Assembly: GCF_024808815.1 (NCBI RefSeq)
Contig: NZ_JANUCS010000001.1
Location: 62,001 to 126,000 of the forward strand
DNA from: Methanosalsum natronophilum
GTDB taxonomy: Archaea > Halobacteriota > Methanosarcinia > Methanosarcinales > Methanosarcinaceae
Direction: 5' to 3'
Length of the DNA stretch: 64,000 bases
The notes under the pieces were generated by a model. That model was given only the letters and a program-made list of their open reading frames with translations, did no database searches and was not told where the DNA came from. The translations under genes were made by a program, and so were the position numbers. Positions 28,773 through 37,927 of the stretch are shown here, one piece after another. Numbering within the stretch: position 1 is the stretch's first letter; each line of letters begins with the position of its first letter.

Positions 28773-28882
28773 TTTTTAAATTCCCTCCCTAATGGGTATA
28801 TCATATTTAATTTAATACTCTGAACCTAGTAATTTAGAACACTGATAATCATTTTTAAAGTTTGTGTAATCATGTGATTCAT

Positions 28883-28916
28883 ATTATATAAGTAGTTTTG
28901 AAACTGCTATATAAAA
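28883..28916 (-). promoter_or_regulatory. Promoter region of the aIF2-gamma operon
   Basis: Two minus-strand TATA-like boxes lie at 28883-28891 (TTATATAAT, preceded by AAACTACT) and 28908-28916 (TTTATATAG). Transcription would start near 28861 or 28886, leaving a leader of roughly 90-115 bases before the TTG start. Position and shape are good, but which is used cannot be told. Confidence 0.45.
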
Positions 28917-28958
28917 TAATATTATAAAGTTGGCTGCATATGTTATCTTTTTAGTTGT

Positions 28959-30116
28959 TTATGTTACTATTTCATCGAGCTTATCCATCTCAAGTGCGCG
29001 TTTTATTTCCATTGATACCCTTCTACCAGTACTCATGGGTGTTCTCCAAAGAGTATTCCCATAGGGATGGCCTACGGACATATGTACATTGGTTCCTCCA
29101 CCTACCCTTGGTGCAACATCATATATGTAAAAATTAAGATCTTTATCTACACATGTTTGAAGACAAAATGGTCCAATTATACCAGGACTATAATACTTTT
29201 GAGATGCTTTTACATATTTTTCACTTAATTCGAATACTTTCTCTAAAAGAGATTCTCTTAGAGTTGCTGTGTTATGCCCACATACAGTATATTCTGGATT
29301 TGTTTGTTTTTCAGACAAGTTTATCTGTTGATTAGCTGGCAAACGAACATGACCATCAAGACTTGTCTCAAATCTCCAATCAATACCAAGCAATTCTAAC
29401 TTGTTCATTTTTGTTTCAATTGGCGAATAGAACATATCAAAATTGAAAACTGGACCTATTATATACTCTTCAATCCTAGCTTTTTGCAATTCCTCATTCG
29501 ATATAATCCCTTGCTTTAATAGCGATTTAGACTTTTCGAGATATTCCTCGTAGGAACCGGCTGTGAAAAAACCCCTTTCAAGTTTTTTGACAGCGTGTGG
29601 TAACTTTACCATTACTAACGAATCAATCTCTTCAGCGCTTTCAAGCCTTCTTGGGTAAGGTAGACCAGCTTTTTCTAATAGCCAATAATAGTCTCTATCT
29701 AAACCTCTCTCTTCACTACGTAACATATTCCTACTGCCAACAAGTGGAACACGAAATTCATTCTCAATATCTTCAATACCGCAGTACGATGTGAAGGATC
29801 TGTTGGGGATAAATAGTACATTATTTTCTGAAAGTTTACTTTGATTAGATACTTTCATAATTTCATTGAAATTAGAGAACTGAAAACACTCATCAACCAC
29901 ACCTCTTTGAACTGCACCATACCCATCTCTTTCAGTTTTAAAATAGTGGGAATATGTCTTTTCCCTCCCTTGCTGACAGATTGCTACCGTTCTAAAACCT
30001 TCTTCAATAGCACCATCAAAAATATCTAGTGCTGAATGAGAGGCTATAGATCCTATTTTTAAACTGTTGGTTTCATAACCATTTAGTACATCGATTATCT
30101 CGTTTCTATCAAGCAT
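28959..30116 (-). CDS. purP: Formate-dependent FAICAR synthetase PurP
   Basis: A 385-residue ATP-grasp enzyme that formylates AICAR with formate and ATP in archaeal purine synthesis. Characteristic stretches are KIGSIASHSALDIFDGA, QGREKTYSHYF, FIPNRSFTSYCG, RIEEYIIGPVFNFDMFYSP and the C-terminal APRVGGGTNVHMSVGHPYG. Start ATG at 30116 has GAGGAT upstream. It is read on the minus strand as is the SpoIIM/DUF63 pair upstream, but is separated from it by 70 bases and may have its own promoter. Confidence 0.96.
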   Translation of the reverse strand: MLDRNEIIDVLNGYETNSLKIGSIASHSALDIFDGAIEEGFRTVAICQQGREKTYSHYFKTERDGYGAVQRGVVDECFQFSNFNEIMKVSNQSKLSENNVLFIPNRSFTSYCGIEDIENEFRVPLVGSRNMLRSEERGLDRDYYWLLEKAGLPYPRRLESAEEIDSLVMVKLPHAVKKLERGFFTAGSYEEYLEKSKSLLKQGIISNEELQKARIEEYIIGPVFNFDMFYSPIETKMNKLELLGIDWRFETSLDGHVRLPANQQINLSEKQTNPEYTVCGHNTATLRESLLEKVFELSEKYVKASQKYYSPGIIGPFCLQTCVDKDLNFYIYDVAPRVGGGTNVHMSVGHPYGNTLWRTPMSTGRRVSMEIKRALEMDKLDEIVT

Positions 30117-30186
30117 TTCACATATCCTCAGTGCTCTATTATAATTTGATACTTGTAAATAGAATTATCCTATACATCTTCAAAAA

Positions 30187-30786
30187 TCATACTCCAACTG
30201 CATATATAAGTAAAGGTGTTATAAAAGTTTCAATAAATGCAGCTATAAACAAAAGTGGGACAATCCACTTGATATAAAATCTTAACCCTCTATCAAGCTC
30301 GTTTTTAATATTGGCTTCTTTACCAAGTACAGCATTAAGTGTTTCTTGACCTATCTTTAATCCAATAGCTGCGGAAATAAACACTACAGGTAACTCAATA
30401 ACGCCATGCGGCAATATTCCAGCTAAAAGAAAAGTTAATCCAATTTCCTCAGCAACGAGCCTTGCAACAACTCCTAAAATTATACCATTATAAGCAATTA
30501 TAATAAGTGGTATAATTCCAAAGGCAATGCCAAGCAAAAGAGCTATTAAAGCAACAAATGCATTGTTGAAAAATATGAAAAGCATTATTATAATAGGGTG
30601 TAAGCCTTCAATCATCTCCACAATCTCTTCAAGGCCTCCAAGTGCCTCTGTTGCAAACTCTGGACTTGCAGCTGAGTAAATATAACCAAGTATAGCTGAA
30701 ATAAAAAATAAAGCTATCATTATTAGAATTTGAGCATTTAAGTGCTGTAAGTATTCTTTTACTAGTTTAAATCTATTTTCTGACAT
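30187..30786 (-). CDS. SpoIIM-like (DUF95) integral membrane protein
   Basis: A 199-residue membrane protein with about five hydrophobic helices (residues 18-38, 65-95, 97-115, 118-140, 172-195). NNAFVALIALLLGIAFG and ILPHGVIELPVVF are the typical SpoIIM/DUF95 motifs. Function in archaea is unknown. The gene directly follows a DUF63 gene, two bases away, and both are multi-spanning, so they may work as a pair. Confidence 0.88.
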   Translation of the reverse strand: MSENRFKLVKEYLQHLNAQILIMIALFFISAILGYIYSAASPEFATEALGGLEEIVEMIEGLHPIIIMLFIFFNNAFVALIALLLGIAFGIIPLIIIAYNGIILGVVARLVAEEIGLTFLLAGILPHGVIELPVVFISAAIGLKIGQETLNAVLGKEANIKNELDRGLRFYIKWIVPLLFIAAFIETFITPLLIYAVGV

Positions 30787-30788
30787 AT

Positions 30789-31637
30789 TTAAATCCCAAA
30801 TGTTATTCTTAAAGTATTTCTAATTGCTGGTGAAAGACCCAGTATAATAATGACCAATTTTACAACATTTTTTAATTCTATATCTTCTGGTTCATTTATA
30901 TATTTATCAAGTACATATATTATTAACATAATTGATACTATCTTTAGTGGAAACATTACAAGTGCCGTATTTGTAATTTCTATTAAATAAGCTGGAACAA
31001 CATGTTTTTCTCTATAACCTAGAAAGTCTACACCAAAATAAGTTGAACTTGCATCTAGTAAATGAGACCAAATAATCGCAATATTTAATTTTGGTGAAAG
31101 AATCTCAGATCCTAATGCATACGATGCTTTCATCAAAATATATGTTAGAATAGTTGATACAGCTAGTACAAAAACAATCGCAGTTGGGAAGGAGATAGTT
31201 GCAACTGATAGCAATATACCAATATTTAAGATAAACCAAATTATACCTAAACTAATGAATAGTTTTCTATAATTATCAATCAGCCCTTTGCTTTCAAGCC
31301 CTTTGCATAGAACTAAAGAAGCAACTGTAAATATAAAAACCAATAAGTAAATATTCGGAGTAATCAGCAAATAGCTATATGGTGGATCAATTACACCAGC
31401 ATCTTCAACCACCCTAAAAGAAGCACCTGCGAAAATAAATGGAATTAAGGAAAGTATAAACTTATTATCTATGATTATTTTCAACTTTTCCAGTAATTTG
31501 ATAATTCCAAATATAGAAATTCCTAGAATTATAGCCCAAGTTAAAGTATTCACTATATTGTAGCCTGAATCATAAACAATTGGATCTATATAATAAGTAA
31601 AAATGAATTGATTAATTTTATCAATAATTGCATTCAT
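30789..31637 (-). CDS. DUF63 integral membrane protein
   Basis: A 282-residue polytopic protein with about seven or eight hydrophobic helices. ASFRVVEDAGVIDPPYSYLL near residue 70 and SHLLDASSTYFGVDFLGY near 190, with a conserved HLLDA motif, match archaeal DUF63. Function is unknown. It precedes SpoIIM on the minus strand and diverges from the G1P dehydrogenase gene across 157 bases, which invites a link with membrane lipids, but this is inference. Confidence 0.88.
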   Translation of the reverse strand: MNAIIDKINQFIFTYYIDPIVYDSGYNIVNTLTWAIILGISIFGIIKLLEKLKIIIDNKFILSLIPFIFAGASFRVVEDAGVIDPPYSYLLITPNIYLLVFIFTVASLVLCKGLESKGLIDNYRKLFISLGIIWFILNIGILLSVATISFPTAIVFVLAVSTILTYILMKASYALGSEILSPKLNIAIIWSHLLDASSTYFGVDFLGYREKHVVPAYLIEITNTALVMFPLKIVSIMLIIYVLDKYINEPEDIELKNVVKLVIIILGLSPAIRNTLRITFGI

Positions 31638-31794
31638 TGTTTTGTAATACTATCAATTTATATAAGAATTTAATCAATACAAAACAGAATATAAGTTGAT
31701 ATTAAGTAGAATAGACTTAGAGAAACTAGCAATTCAACTATTTATGCAGTTCCTTTAAATTAATTAAGTAAAAAATGCCCTTGTAGGTATAAAA
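31638..31794. promoter_or_regulatory. Divergent intergenic region DUF63 / G1P dehydrogenase
   Basis: A 157-base AT-rich spacer carrying both promoters. TTTATATAAG-like sequence on the minus strand around 31657-31668 is a candidate TATA box for DUF63. The GTAGGT upstream of the TTG at 31795 is the ribosome-binding site of the plus-strand gene. Nothing else stands out. Confidence 0.35.
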
Positions 31795-32865
31795 TTGAGT
31801 AGAAGTAATAACAGAAAAAGAAAGTGGATGCAGCTTCCAAGAGACGTTGTAGTAGGTCATGACGCTATTTATGAAGTCCCTGACGTATGCACAGATTTAA
31901 AGCTAGGAGTTAAAGCAACCATAGTCACAGGTAAAACTACGAAAAACATTGCAGGTGAATTGGTGCATGATCTTTTAAAAGACAGTTGTAAACATAATGT
32001 AGATATGATGATATCGAATAATGCTTCAATGGAAAATGTTGAAGATGTTATTACTTGTGCTAAAAACAATATGAGCAACTACTTAATAGGTGTTGGTGGG
32101 GGTAAACCAATTGATGTTGCAAAATTGGCTGCCACAAGAATAGGAATTCCTTACCTAAGTATTCCAACAGCTGCCTCTCATGACGGAATTGTATCTTCAA
32201 GAGCATCTATTTCCAATGGTAAAACCACTACGTCTATTCAAGCATCTGCACCTATGGCAGTTATAGCAGATACGAATATAATTTCCCAAGCACCTTATAA
32301 GCTACTTGCAGCTGGATGTGGAGATATTATCTCAAACTATACTGCCGTTTTGGATTGGGAGTTAGCCCATAGGCTCAGGAATGTTCCCTTTAGTGAATAT
32401 GCGGCATCTCTTTCAAGGATGACAGCTAAAATACTAATAGACTCAGCTGAATCGATAAAACCTGATCTTGAAAGTTCTGCTAGGATTGTAGTGAAGGCTT
32501 TAGTTTCGAGTGGAGTAGCTATGAGTACTGCAGGTTCTTCTAGGCCAGCATCAGGCTCCGAACATATGTTTAGTCATGCACTTGACGTAGTTTCGCCAGT
32601 ATCGTCACATCATGGAGAGCAGTGTGCTATTGGCACAATAATGATGATGTATTTACATGGTGGTAACTGGAAGAATATAAGAGAAGTATTGCAGAAGCTT
32701 CAAGTACCAGTAACCGCAGAAGATTTGGGAGTAGAAGATAAATATATATTAGAAGCACTTCTTCTTGCTCACAAAATTAGACCTGAAAGATATACCATCT
32801 TGGGGTCAGGATTATCCCCTTCAGCAGCCGAAAAAGTTGCTAAAATCACTAAAGTTATCAAATAA
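31795..32865 (+). CDS. egsA: NAD(P)-dependent sn-glycerol-1-phosphate dehydrogenase
   Basis: A 356-residue enzyme that reduces dihydroxyacetone phosphate to sn-glycerol-1-phosphate, the backbone of archaeal lipids. Nucleotide-binding [12 protein letters not shown] near residue 100, [29 protein letters not shown] and the zinc-ligand histidine segments HMFSHALD and SSHHGEQ are all present. Start is TTG at 31795; ATG at 31828 is an alternative that would remove the basic N-terminus. Cytosolic. Confidence 0.95.
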   Translation: MSRSNNRKRKWMQLPRDVVVGHDAIYEVPDVCTDLKLGVKATIVTGKTTKNIAGELVHDLLKDSCKHNVDMMISNNASMENVEDVITCAKNNMSNYLIGVGGGKPIDVAKLAATRIGIPYLSIPTAASHDGIVSSRASISNGKTTTSIQASAPMAVIADTNIISQAPYKLLAAGCGDIISNYTAVLDWELAHRLRNVPFSEYAASLSRMTAKILIDSAESIKPDLESSARIVVKALVSSGVAMSTAGSSRPASGSEHMFSHALDVVSPVSSHHGEQCAIGTIMMMYLHGGNWKNIREVLQKLQVPVTAEDLGVEDKYILEALLLAHKIRPERYTILGSGLSPSAAEKVAKITKVIK

Positions 32866-32892
32866 TATCTTAATAATCGAGTGGTGTTTGAT

Positions 32893-33342
32893 ATGGCCAA
32901 GGATGAGACGATAATAACACTAATAGGTACCAGAATTGCAAAAAAGGGACTAGAGTTCATATTCGAAGGTGAATGCCCTGAATGTAGCAAATGTAGATTA
33001 AAAAATATTTGTATGCGACTTGAAAAAGGGCGCAAGTATCAAATAGTTAATATAAGAAACGAAACTTTACATGACTGCTTTATACATGATCAAGGAGTTG
33101 TAGCAATTGAAGTCATTAAAGCTCCTATAAAAACAACTTTGCAGTCCCGTAAAGCTATAAATGGGTCAAAAGTTGTATATGAATCGCAAAAATGCAATGA
33201 TGACAGTTGTGAAATTTATAAAATCTGCAATCCTAAAGGTATTAAAGATGGGGACAAAGCGACTATAACGGAAATAGTTGAAAATGTTGAAGATAAGTGC
33301 AATAAAGGAAAATCACTTAAAGTTGTTAAAATGCAACTATAA
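32893..33342 (+). CDS. UPF0179 family protein
   Basis: A 149-residue archaeal protein of the UPF0179 family, function unknown. It is rich in cysteine, with CPECSKCRLKNIC (residues 27-39), then HDCF, KCNDDSCEIYKIC and CNKG, a pattern suggesting bound metal or an iron-sulfur cluster. I chose ATG at 32893 (MAKDETIITLIGTRIAKKG); GTG codons at 32881 and 32884 are alternatives. It follows egsA by 27 bases and may be co-transcribed. Confidence 0.87.
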   Translation: MAKDETIITLIGTRIAKKGLEFIFEGECPECSKCRLKNICMRLEKGRKYQIVNIRNETLHDCFIHDQGVVAIEVIKAPIKTTLQSRKAINGSKVVYESQKCNDDSCEIYKICNPKGIKDGDKATITEIVENVEDKCNKGKSLKVVKMQL

Positions 33343-33401
33343 ATAAGAACTTATAGATGTTTTAATACATTTTATTATAAAATTAAGATGAATGTGATCT
33401 T

Positions 33402-34028
33402 ATGATTGAAGGGCAAACTTATCAAGAGTTCTATACTAAAAAAAGATGGAACAACTGGCTTGAAAAAATAAAAGAGACTGATCTAAATTTAGATCAGAAT
33501 GAAGAAGACTCTAGTGAGCTTAAAGATGTTGGGTTGCTAGTTGTTAATATGCAAGACGATGTCATACTTGCCTGTCTAAAACTAATCGCCAAATACGACC
33601 AAGAACAAGTTAGTCAAGAAGACGCTAACAAGATTCTTGCTGAAATTAGAGATATTGTTTTAAATGAAATTGAACCCATCTCCGAGGATGTCGACCTTTT
33701 ACTAGATTCTATACAGTCATCTTTAGTAGGTGCTTTAGTTTCTTGTGAATGGTACATCAATAATGCTTATGAGGAAGATTGTGACATTAAGTCTCTCTTA
33801 AATTCTGCAATTGAAGCGGAGAAAGAAGAAAATATAGAGGACGCTTTAGCTTATATAGCTGAAATTGGTGCATGTGTGCTTAATGGCTCAACATTACCAG
33901 ATTCTTTTATTGAAGATATCGAGTATGGATTGGTTGCTGAATGGATTGACGGTATTGATTCAATTGCAGCAGCTATGGTAGGTTCTGATAGCTATAAAGA
34001 AGATGATGGAGATTATGACCCTGTATAA
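33402..34028 (+). CDS. DUF2150 family acidic protein
   Basis: A 208-residue, strongly acidic, all-helical-looking protein matching the methanogen DUF2150 family, beginning MIEGQTYQEFYTKKRWNNW. No catalytic motif, membrane segment or metal site is visible. Function unknown. It stands 59 bases after the UPF0179 gene and 135 bases before cfbA. The assignment rests on overall resemblance and lineage. Confidence 0.75.
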   Translation: MIEGQTYQEFYTKKRWNNWLEKIKETDLNLDQNEEDSSELKDVGLLVVNMQDDVILACLKLIAKYDQEQVSQEDANKILAEIRDIVLNEIEPISEDVDLLLDSIQSSLVGALVSCEWYINNAYEEDCDIKSLLNSAIEAEKEENIEDALAYIAEIGACVLNGSTLPDSFIEDIEYGLVAEWIDGIDSIAAAMVGSDSYKEDDGDYDPV

Positions 34029-34163
34029 TTAAGTTTTCTGCGCTAATACCAATTAGTTCTTTTTTCAAAAGAATTATATCAAATGACAGCTTCTAACATC
34101 TAAATTGTAGTAACACATATTTTTATGAAAGTGTTATCTTAATTGGTTGTTTAGAGGATTAAT
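34029..34163 (+). promoter_or_regulatory. Spacer before the cfb cluster with a hairpin
   Basis: TTCTTTT and AAAAGAA around 34060-34076 form a short stem at the end of the DUF2150 transcript, a weak terminator candidate. AT-rich boxes downstream (around 34070-34080 and 34119-34130) could provide the promoter for cfbA. The ribosome-binding site GAGG lies just before the cfbA ATG. Confidence 0.35.
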
Positions 34164-34559
34164 ATGAATGAAAAAATTGGAATATTAGCTATAGGTCATG
34201 GAAGCAGATTACCATATAATAAAGAAGTCGTAACATCGATTGCTACTCTAATTGACAACAAATATCCAGAAGTTATAGTCAAAGCAGGATTTATGGAACA
34301 CTGCGGCCCTTCTGTCGAAGAGGCTCTTGAATCATTTAAAGGGACAGGTGTGGATAAAATAGTTGCTGTGCCAGTATTTCTTGCATCTGGAGTCCATATC
34401 ACAAAAGATATTCCTAAAATACTTCAACTAAATCCTGATACTCATGAAGGATCAGTTAAATTAGATGGTAAAGAAATACCATTGTTATATGGAAAACCCC
34501 TTGGTGATCATGAATTGATAGCAGATTTGGTATATACTAGAGTACAAGAAGTACTTTGA
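34164..34559 (+). CDS. cfbA: Sirohydrochlorin nickelochelatase CfbA
   Basis: A 131-residue short class II chelatase (CbiX-S type). It inserts nickel into sirohydrochlorin as the first committed step to coenzyme F430. Motifs are [15 protein letters not shown] at the N-terminus (metal-binding histidine), [12 protein letters not shown] and [14 protein letters not shown] (second histidine). Its place at the head of cfbE-D-C-B confirms nickel rather than cobalt chelation as the main role. cfbE starts 12 bases downstream. Confidence 0.95.
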   Translation: MNEKIGILAIGHGSRLPYNKEVVTSIATLIDNKYPEVIVKAGFMEHCGPSVEEALESFKGTGVDKIVAVPVFLASGVHITKDIPKILQLNPDTHEGSVKLDGKEIPLLYGKPLGDHELIADLVYTRVQEVL

Positions 34560-34570
34560 GTTATTCTTAA

Positions 34571-35953
34571 ATGTGTAACAAAGAAAAGAATGTCGTCGTG
34601 TTAGATCTCACACATGGCGGCATTATTATCACCAAAAAACTGGCCTCTATCGGATATAATGTAATTGCTATTGATGTTTACAAAACGGTTAAGCAAGATA
34701 TATTAGATGAACTTAATTGTAATGATAAAATATACGCTACAAAAAAAGCACCTATATTAAAAGATATTGATTTCATTGCTGCCCCTGTACATCTTGACCC
34801 CTTTAATGAAATACTAAAATTTGCAGAAAAAGAGTCCCTTAGAATATTATCACATCATCAAGTGGTTGCCAAAATCTTGGAAAGTTATCCATGGTTAGAT
34901 AGATCCAAGATAATAGAGGTCACAGGTACAAAAGCTAAAACTAGCACAGTTTCACTACTTGCAGAAATGGTTTCTGCAAATAAAGGTATACTTCTTTTAT
35001 CTTCACGTGGATTAGAATATTGGTATCAAGGAGTTCCTGAGCTCCTAAAAAAAGGACTTAGTATAACTCCAGGAAGTATATTGGAATCTTTAGATAAATG
35101 TCAAGAAAAAAATTTAAAACCTGACCTATACATTTTCGAGTGTTCAATCGGAGTAACAGGATATAATTATCTAAGTATATTGACTACATTGGATGCCGAT
35201 TATTCGATAGCTAATGGGTTTAAAAAAGCCAGTGATGCTAAGTTACAGATTATTGAAAATGCTTCCAGAAAAGATAAATCTATTTTATTGCTTAACAGTT
35301 CAGATAGAAAAGCAATCCAGCACTCAAAATATACAAACAATAAAAACCAAGAATTAGTTATATTTAGTAGTAAGCAATATTGTGATGCTGATTATAATAT
35401 ATATAATTCGAATATGACTCTATTCGTTAAATATAATGATCACAAAATATCTTTTCCCTTAAAAAATAATACTTATTTGTCATCATATCAAATTGCAATA
35501 TCTAGTTCAATTACAGCTTCTTTGATTCTTGGAGTTCCAAATAATAGCATAGCTAATGTAATCTATAAGTTCTCAGGAATTGAGGGAAGAATGAAAATAC
35601 ATAAAATAAATAATAGAATCATTATAGACAACTCTAATTCAGGACTTACTTTTAATTTGATACAAAAAGCTTTAGATACGACATTAAAAACGTATCATAA
35701 TAAAAACATATATATGTTGCTCGGTGAAGAGAAAAAACAAGTGTGTGAAGGCCTTAACCCAAATGAGGTTGATAGATTCATAAATAAAAATATTAATAAG
35801 ATAACTAAAATGATTTTGGTTGGTACTCGAATGGAACATATAGAACATGAAAATATTTTTTATGCTCCTTGTCGTGAAGAAGGATTAGTTAAAGCTTATG
35901 ATGCATCAAACCCAGGAGATGTTGTTCTTTCTTGTGTAAAATGTTTTAGATGA
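34571..35953 (+). CDS. cfbE: Coenzyme F430 synthetase CfbE (Mur-ligase-like)
   Basis: A 460-residue MurF-like ATP-dependent enzyme that closes the last ring of F430 from 15,17(3)-seco-F430-17(3)-acid. The Mur ligase ATP loop is seen as EVTGTKAKTSTVSLLAEM near residue 117. The central domain holds FECSIGVTGYN and a late GRMKIHKI segment. It lies between cfbA and cfbD, 38 bases before cfbD. Confidence 0.93.
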   Translation: MCNKEKNVVVLDLTHGGIIITKKLASIGYNVIAIDVYKTVKQDILDELNCNDKIYATKKAPILKDIDFIAAPVHLDPFNEILKFAEKESLRILSHHQVVAKILESYPWLDRSKIIEVTGTKAKTSTVSLLAEMVSANKGILLLSSRGLEYWYQGVPELLKKGLSITPGSILESLDKCQEKNLKPDLYIFECSIGVTGYNYLSILTTLDADYSIANGFKKASDAKLQIIENASRKDKSILLLNSSDRKAIQHSKYTNNKNQELVIFSSKQYCDADYNIYNSNMTLFVKYNDHKISFPLKNNTYLSSYQIAISSSITASLILGVPNNSIANVIYKFSGIEGRMKIHKINNRIIIDNSNSGLTFNLIQKALDTTLKTYHNKNIYMLLGEEKKQVCEGLNPNEVDRFINKNINKITKMILVGTRMEHIEHENIFYAPCREEGLVKAYDASNPGDVVLSCVKCFR

Positions 35954-35991
35954 TTATTATAACATAATGGATAAAATTACTAGGTGATACT

Positions 35992-37131
35992 GTGGAAAAA
36001 GATAAAACAGCTATTATTCATCCCCGTCCAAGTTCTATTGTTGCATCTCTATACACTTTAAGAGATTTGGATATTGATGTAGCTATATTACACGGGCCTG
36101 CAGGATGTTCTTTTAAACATGCTAGGTTATTAGAAGAGGATGGTATGCATGTCCTTACAACAGCTCTTGATGAAAATGGATTTGTATTCGGTGGTCATGA
36201 TGAGCTTGTTGATTTAATCAAGAAAGCAGCTGATCAATTTAATCCTAAAAAGATGGCCATTGTTGGTACATGTGTAAGCATGATCATAGGCGAAGAACTA
36301 CATGATGCGGTGATTGAAGCTGATATTGATATTCCTGTAGTAGAGGTAGAAGTACATGCAGGATATAGAGATAATACAAAAGGTGTACTATTAGCACTTA
36401 AGTCCGCGCTAAATGTGGGAATTATAACCGAAGCTGAGTTGAAAAGACAAACGCACCTACTAAATAGTGCAACTGAGATTGAGAAAAAACATGGTGCTGC
36501 AAGTAAAGCATACCTGGCTCCCTCCAGAGGAGATTTAAAGTACAAAGTTGCAAAGCGTATTTATGAGCTTTTGTCAAATAATAAAAAAGGCTTGATTATC
36601 ATGAACGTTAAAAAAGAAACTGGATATATGTTCGCAGATATACTTCTAGCAATTAATCAAGCCGCAGAACAGCTATCAGTTCTTGAAAACATCATCAATT
36701 TCGCAAATATTGATGACAGTGTTGGATTACCACGTGTTCGTCAACATGCTAAGAATATTCAAAAAGGCTTTTTTGAACACAATATAAAACTAAATGAAAA
36801 TATAGGTGGTCTTGATGAATACGCTATAAATGGTGACAAGGTCAAAAAATTAATAGAAAATAAATATTCTGATTTTGATTTTGCAATAATTGTTGGTGTA
36901 CCTCATGCAATTCCAAATGATATTACTTCAAGTATGGAGATATTTTCAGTAACAAATGGACCACGACAAGTTCTACCACTAAAAGAAATGGGCCATGAAC
37001 ACGTAATTGTTGAAATTGATTTACATCCAAAAACATTAGGAGTTAGTTCAATCGTTGAATCCGAATTTGGAGCAACTTTAAGAGAAGTAACAAAAGATCA
37101 TAAAATGGAGAAGTGTTTGGAGCTGAATTAA
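35992..37131 (+). CDS. cfbD: Ni-sirohydrochlorin a,c-diamide reductive cyclase, subunit CfbD
   Basis: A 379-residue NifD-like catalytic component that, with CfbC, reduces Ni-sirohydrochlorin a,c-diamide and forms the lactam ring. NifD-type stretches are [14 protein letters not shown] (cysteine near residue 42), [17 protein letters not shown] (second cysteine) and [10 protein letters not shown]. Start codon is GTG at 35992 with AGGTGAT upstream. cfbC begins at the base after its stop. Confidence 0.95.
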   Translation: MEKDKTAIIHPRPSSIVASLYTLRDLDIDVAILHGPAGCSFKHARLLEEDGMHVLTTALDENGFVFGGHDELVDLIKKAADQFNPKKMAIVGTCVSMIIGEELHDAVIEADIDIPVVEVEVHAGYRDNTKGVLLALKSALNVGIITEAELKRQTHLLNSATEIEKKHGAASKAYLAPSRGDLKYKVAKRIYELLSNNKKGLIIMNVKKETGYMFADILLAINQAAEQLSVLENIINFANIDDSVGLPRVRQHAKNIQKGFFEHNIKLNENIGGLDEYAINGDKVKKLIENKYSDFDFAIIVGVPHAIPNDITSSMEIFSVTNGPRQVLPLKEMGHEHVIVEIDLHPKTLGVSSIVESEFGATLREVTKDHKMEKCLELN

Positions 37132-37926
37132 ATGCAGGATAAAAAAATAATCGCAATTTATGGCAAAGGTGGTATTGGGAAATCCAGTACAGCTTCAAAC
37201 ATTGCCGCAGCATGTGCAGATGAAGGTTACAAAGTTATGATTATAGGTTGTGACCCTAAAAGTGATTCTTCAATAAATCTTTTAGGTGGAAAACGTATAC
37301 CTACAATTTTGGGACTTTTGAAAGAAGAAAAGGATATCGAAGAAAAAGATATCGTTTTTAATGGATATAATGGTGTTAAATGTGTTGAGGTCGGTGGACC
37401 TGAACCTGGCATTGGTTGTGCTGGAAGAGGTATTATTGTAGCTATACAAAAGCTTAAAGAAGTCTCTAAAGTTCACAAAGATATGGATTTGATCATATAT
37501 GATGTACCTGGTGACATTGTATGTGGAGGCTTTGTTGCACCAATAAAAAAAGGATTTGTTAATGAAGCATACGTTTTAACTTCTGGTGAATATATGCCAC
37601 TCTATGCCGCAAATAATATTTGTAGGGGTCTAAGTAAAATTAATACTGAGCTAAGTGGAGTTATATGCAACTCAAGATCTGTAACAAGAGAAAAAGAGAT
37701 TGTTAATAAGTTTGCAACACAGTTAAAAAGTGAAATGTTAGCGTTTATACCAAAAGAACAGCTCGTTCAAGATTGTGAACGTGATGGTTTCTCTGTAATA
37801 GAAAAGGAACCAAGATCTCAAATAGCTGCTATTTATCGTGAACTTGGTAATAAAATAATGTCTACAAAGAAATCCTCTATTCCAGTTGCTCTTGAAGACG
37901 AAGAATTACGTGAATTGATCCGATGA
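37132..37926 (+). CDS. cfbC: Ni-sirohydrochlorin a,c-diamide reductive cyclase, reductase CfbC (NifH-like)
   Basis: A 264-residue NifH-like ATPase that delivers electrons to CfbD. P-loop is [15 protein letters not shown] (residue 9); the two cluster cysteines that bridge the dimer are in GIGCAGRG (near 95) and GDIVCGGF (near 130). Switch II lies in YDVPGDIV. No nitrogenase nifDK or nifEN is nearby and the gene abuts cfbD, so its role is in F430 and not in nitrogen fixation. Confidence 0.96.
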   Translation: MQDKKIIAIYGKGGIGKSSTASNIAAACADEGYKVMIIGCDPKSDSSINLLGGKRIPTILGLLKEEKDIEEKDIVFNGYNGVKCVEVGGPEPGIGCAGRGIIVAIQKLKEVSKVHKDMDLIIYDVPGDIVCGGFVAPIKKGFVNEAYVLTSGEYMPLYAANNICRGLSKINTELSGVICNSRSVTREKEIVNKFATQLKSEMLAFIPKEQLVQDCERDGFSVIEKEPRSQIAAIYRELGNKIMSTKKSSIPVALEDEELRELIR

Positions 37927-37927
37927 G

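Noticed and set aside
37132..37926. Nitrogenase iron protein NifH
   Set aside because: It abuts cfbD within the F430 cluster and no nifDK or nifEN genes are present; it is CfbC.
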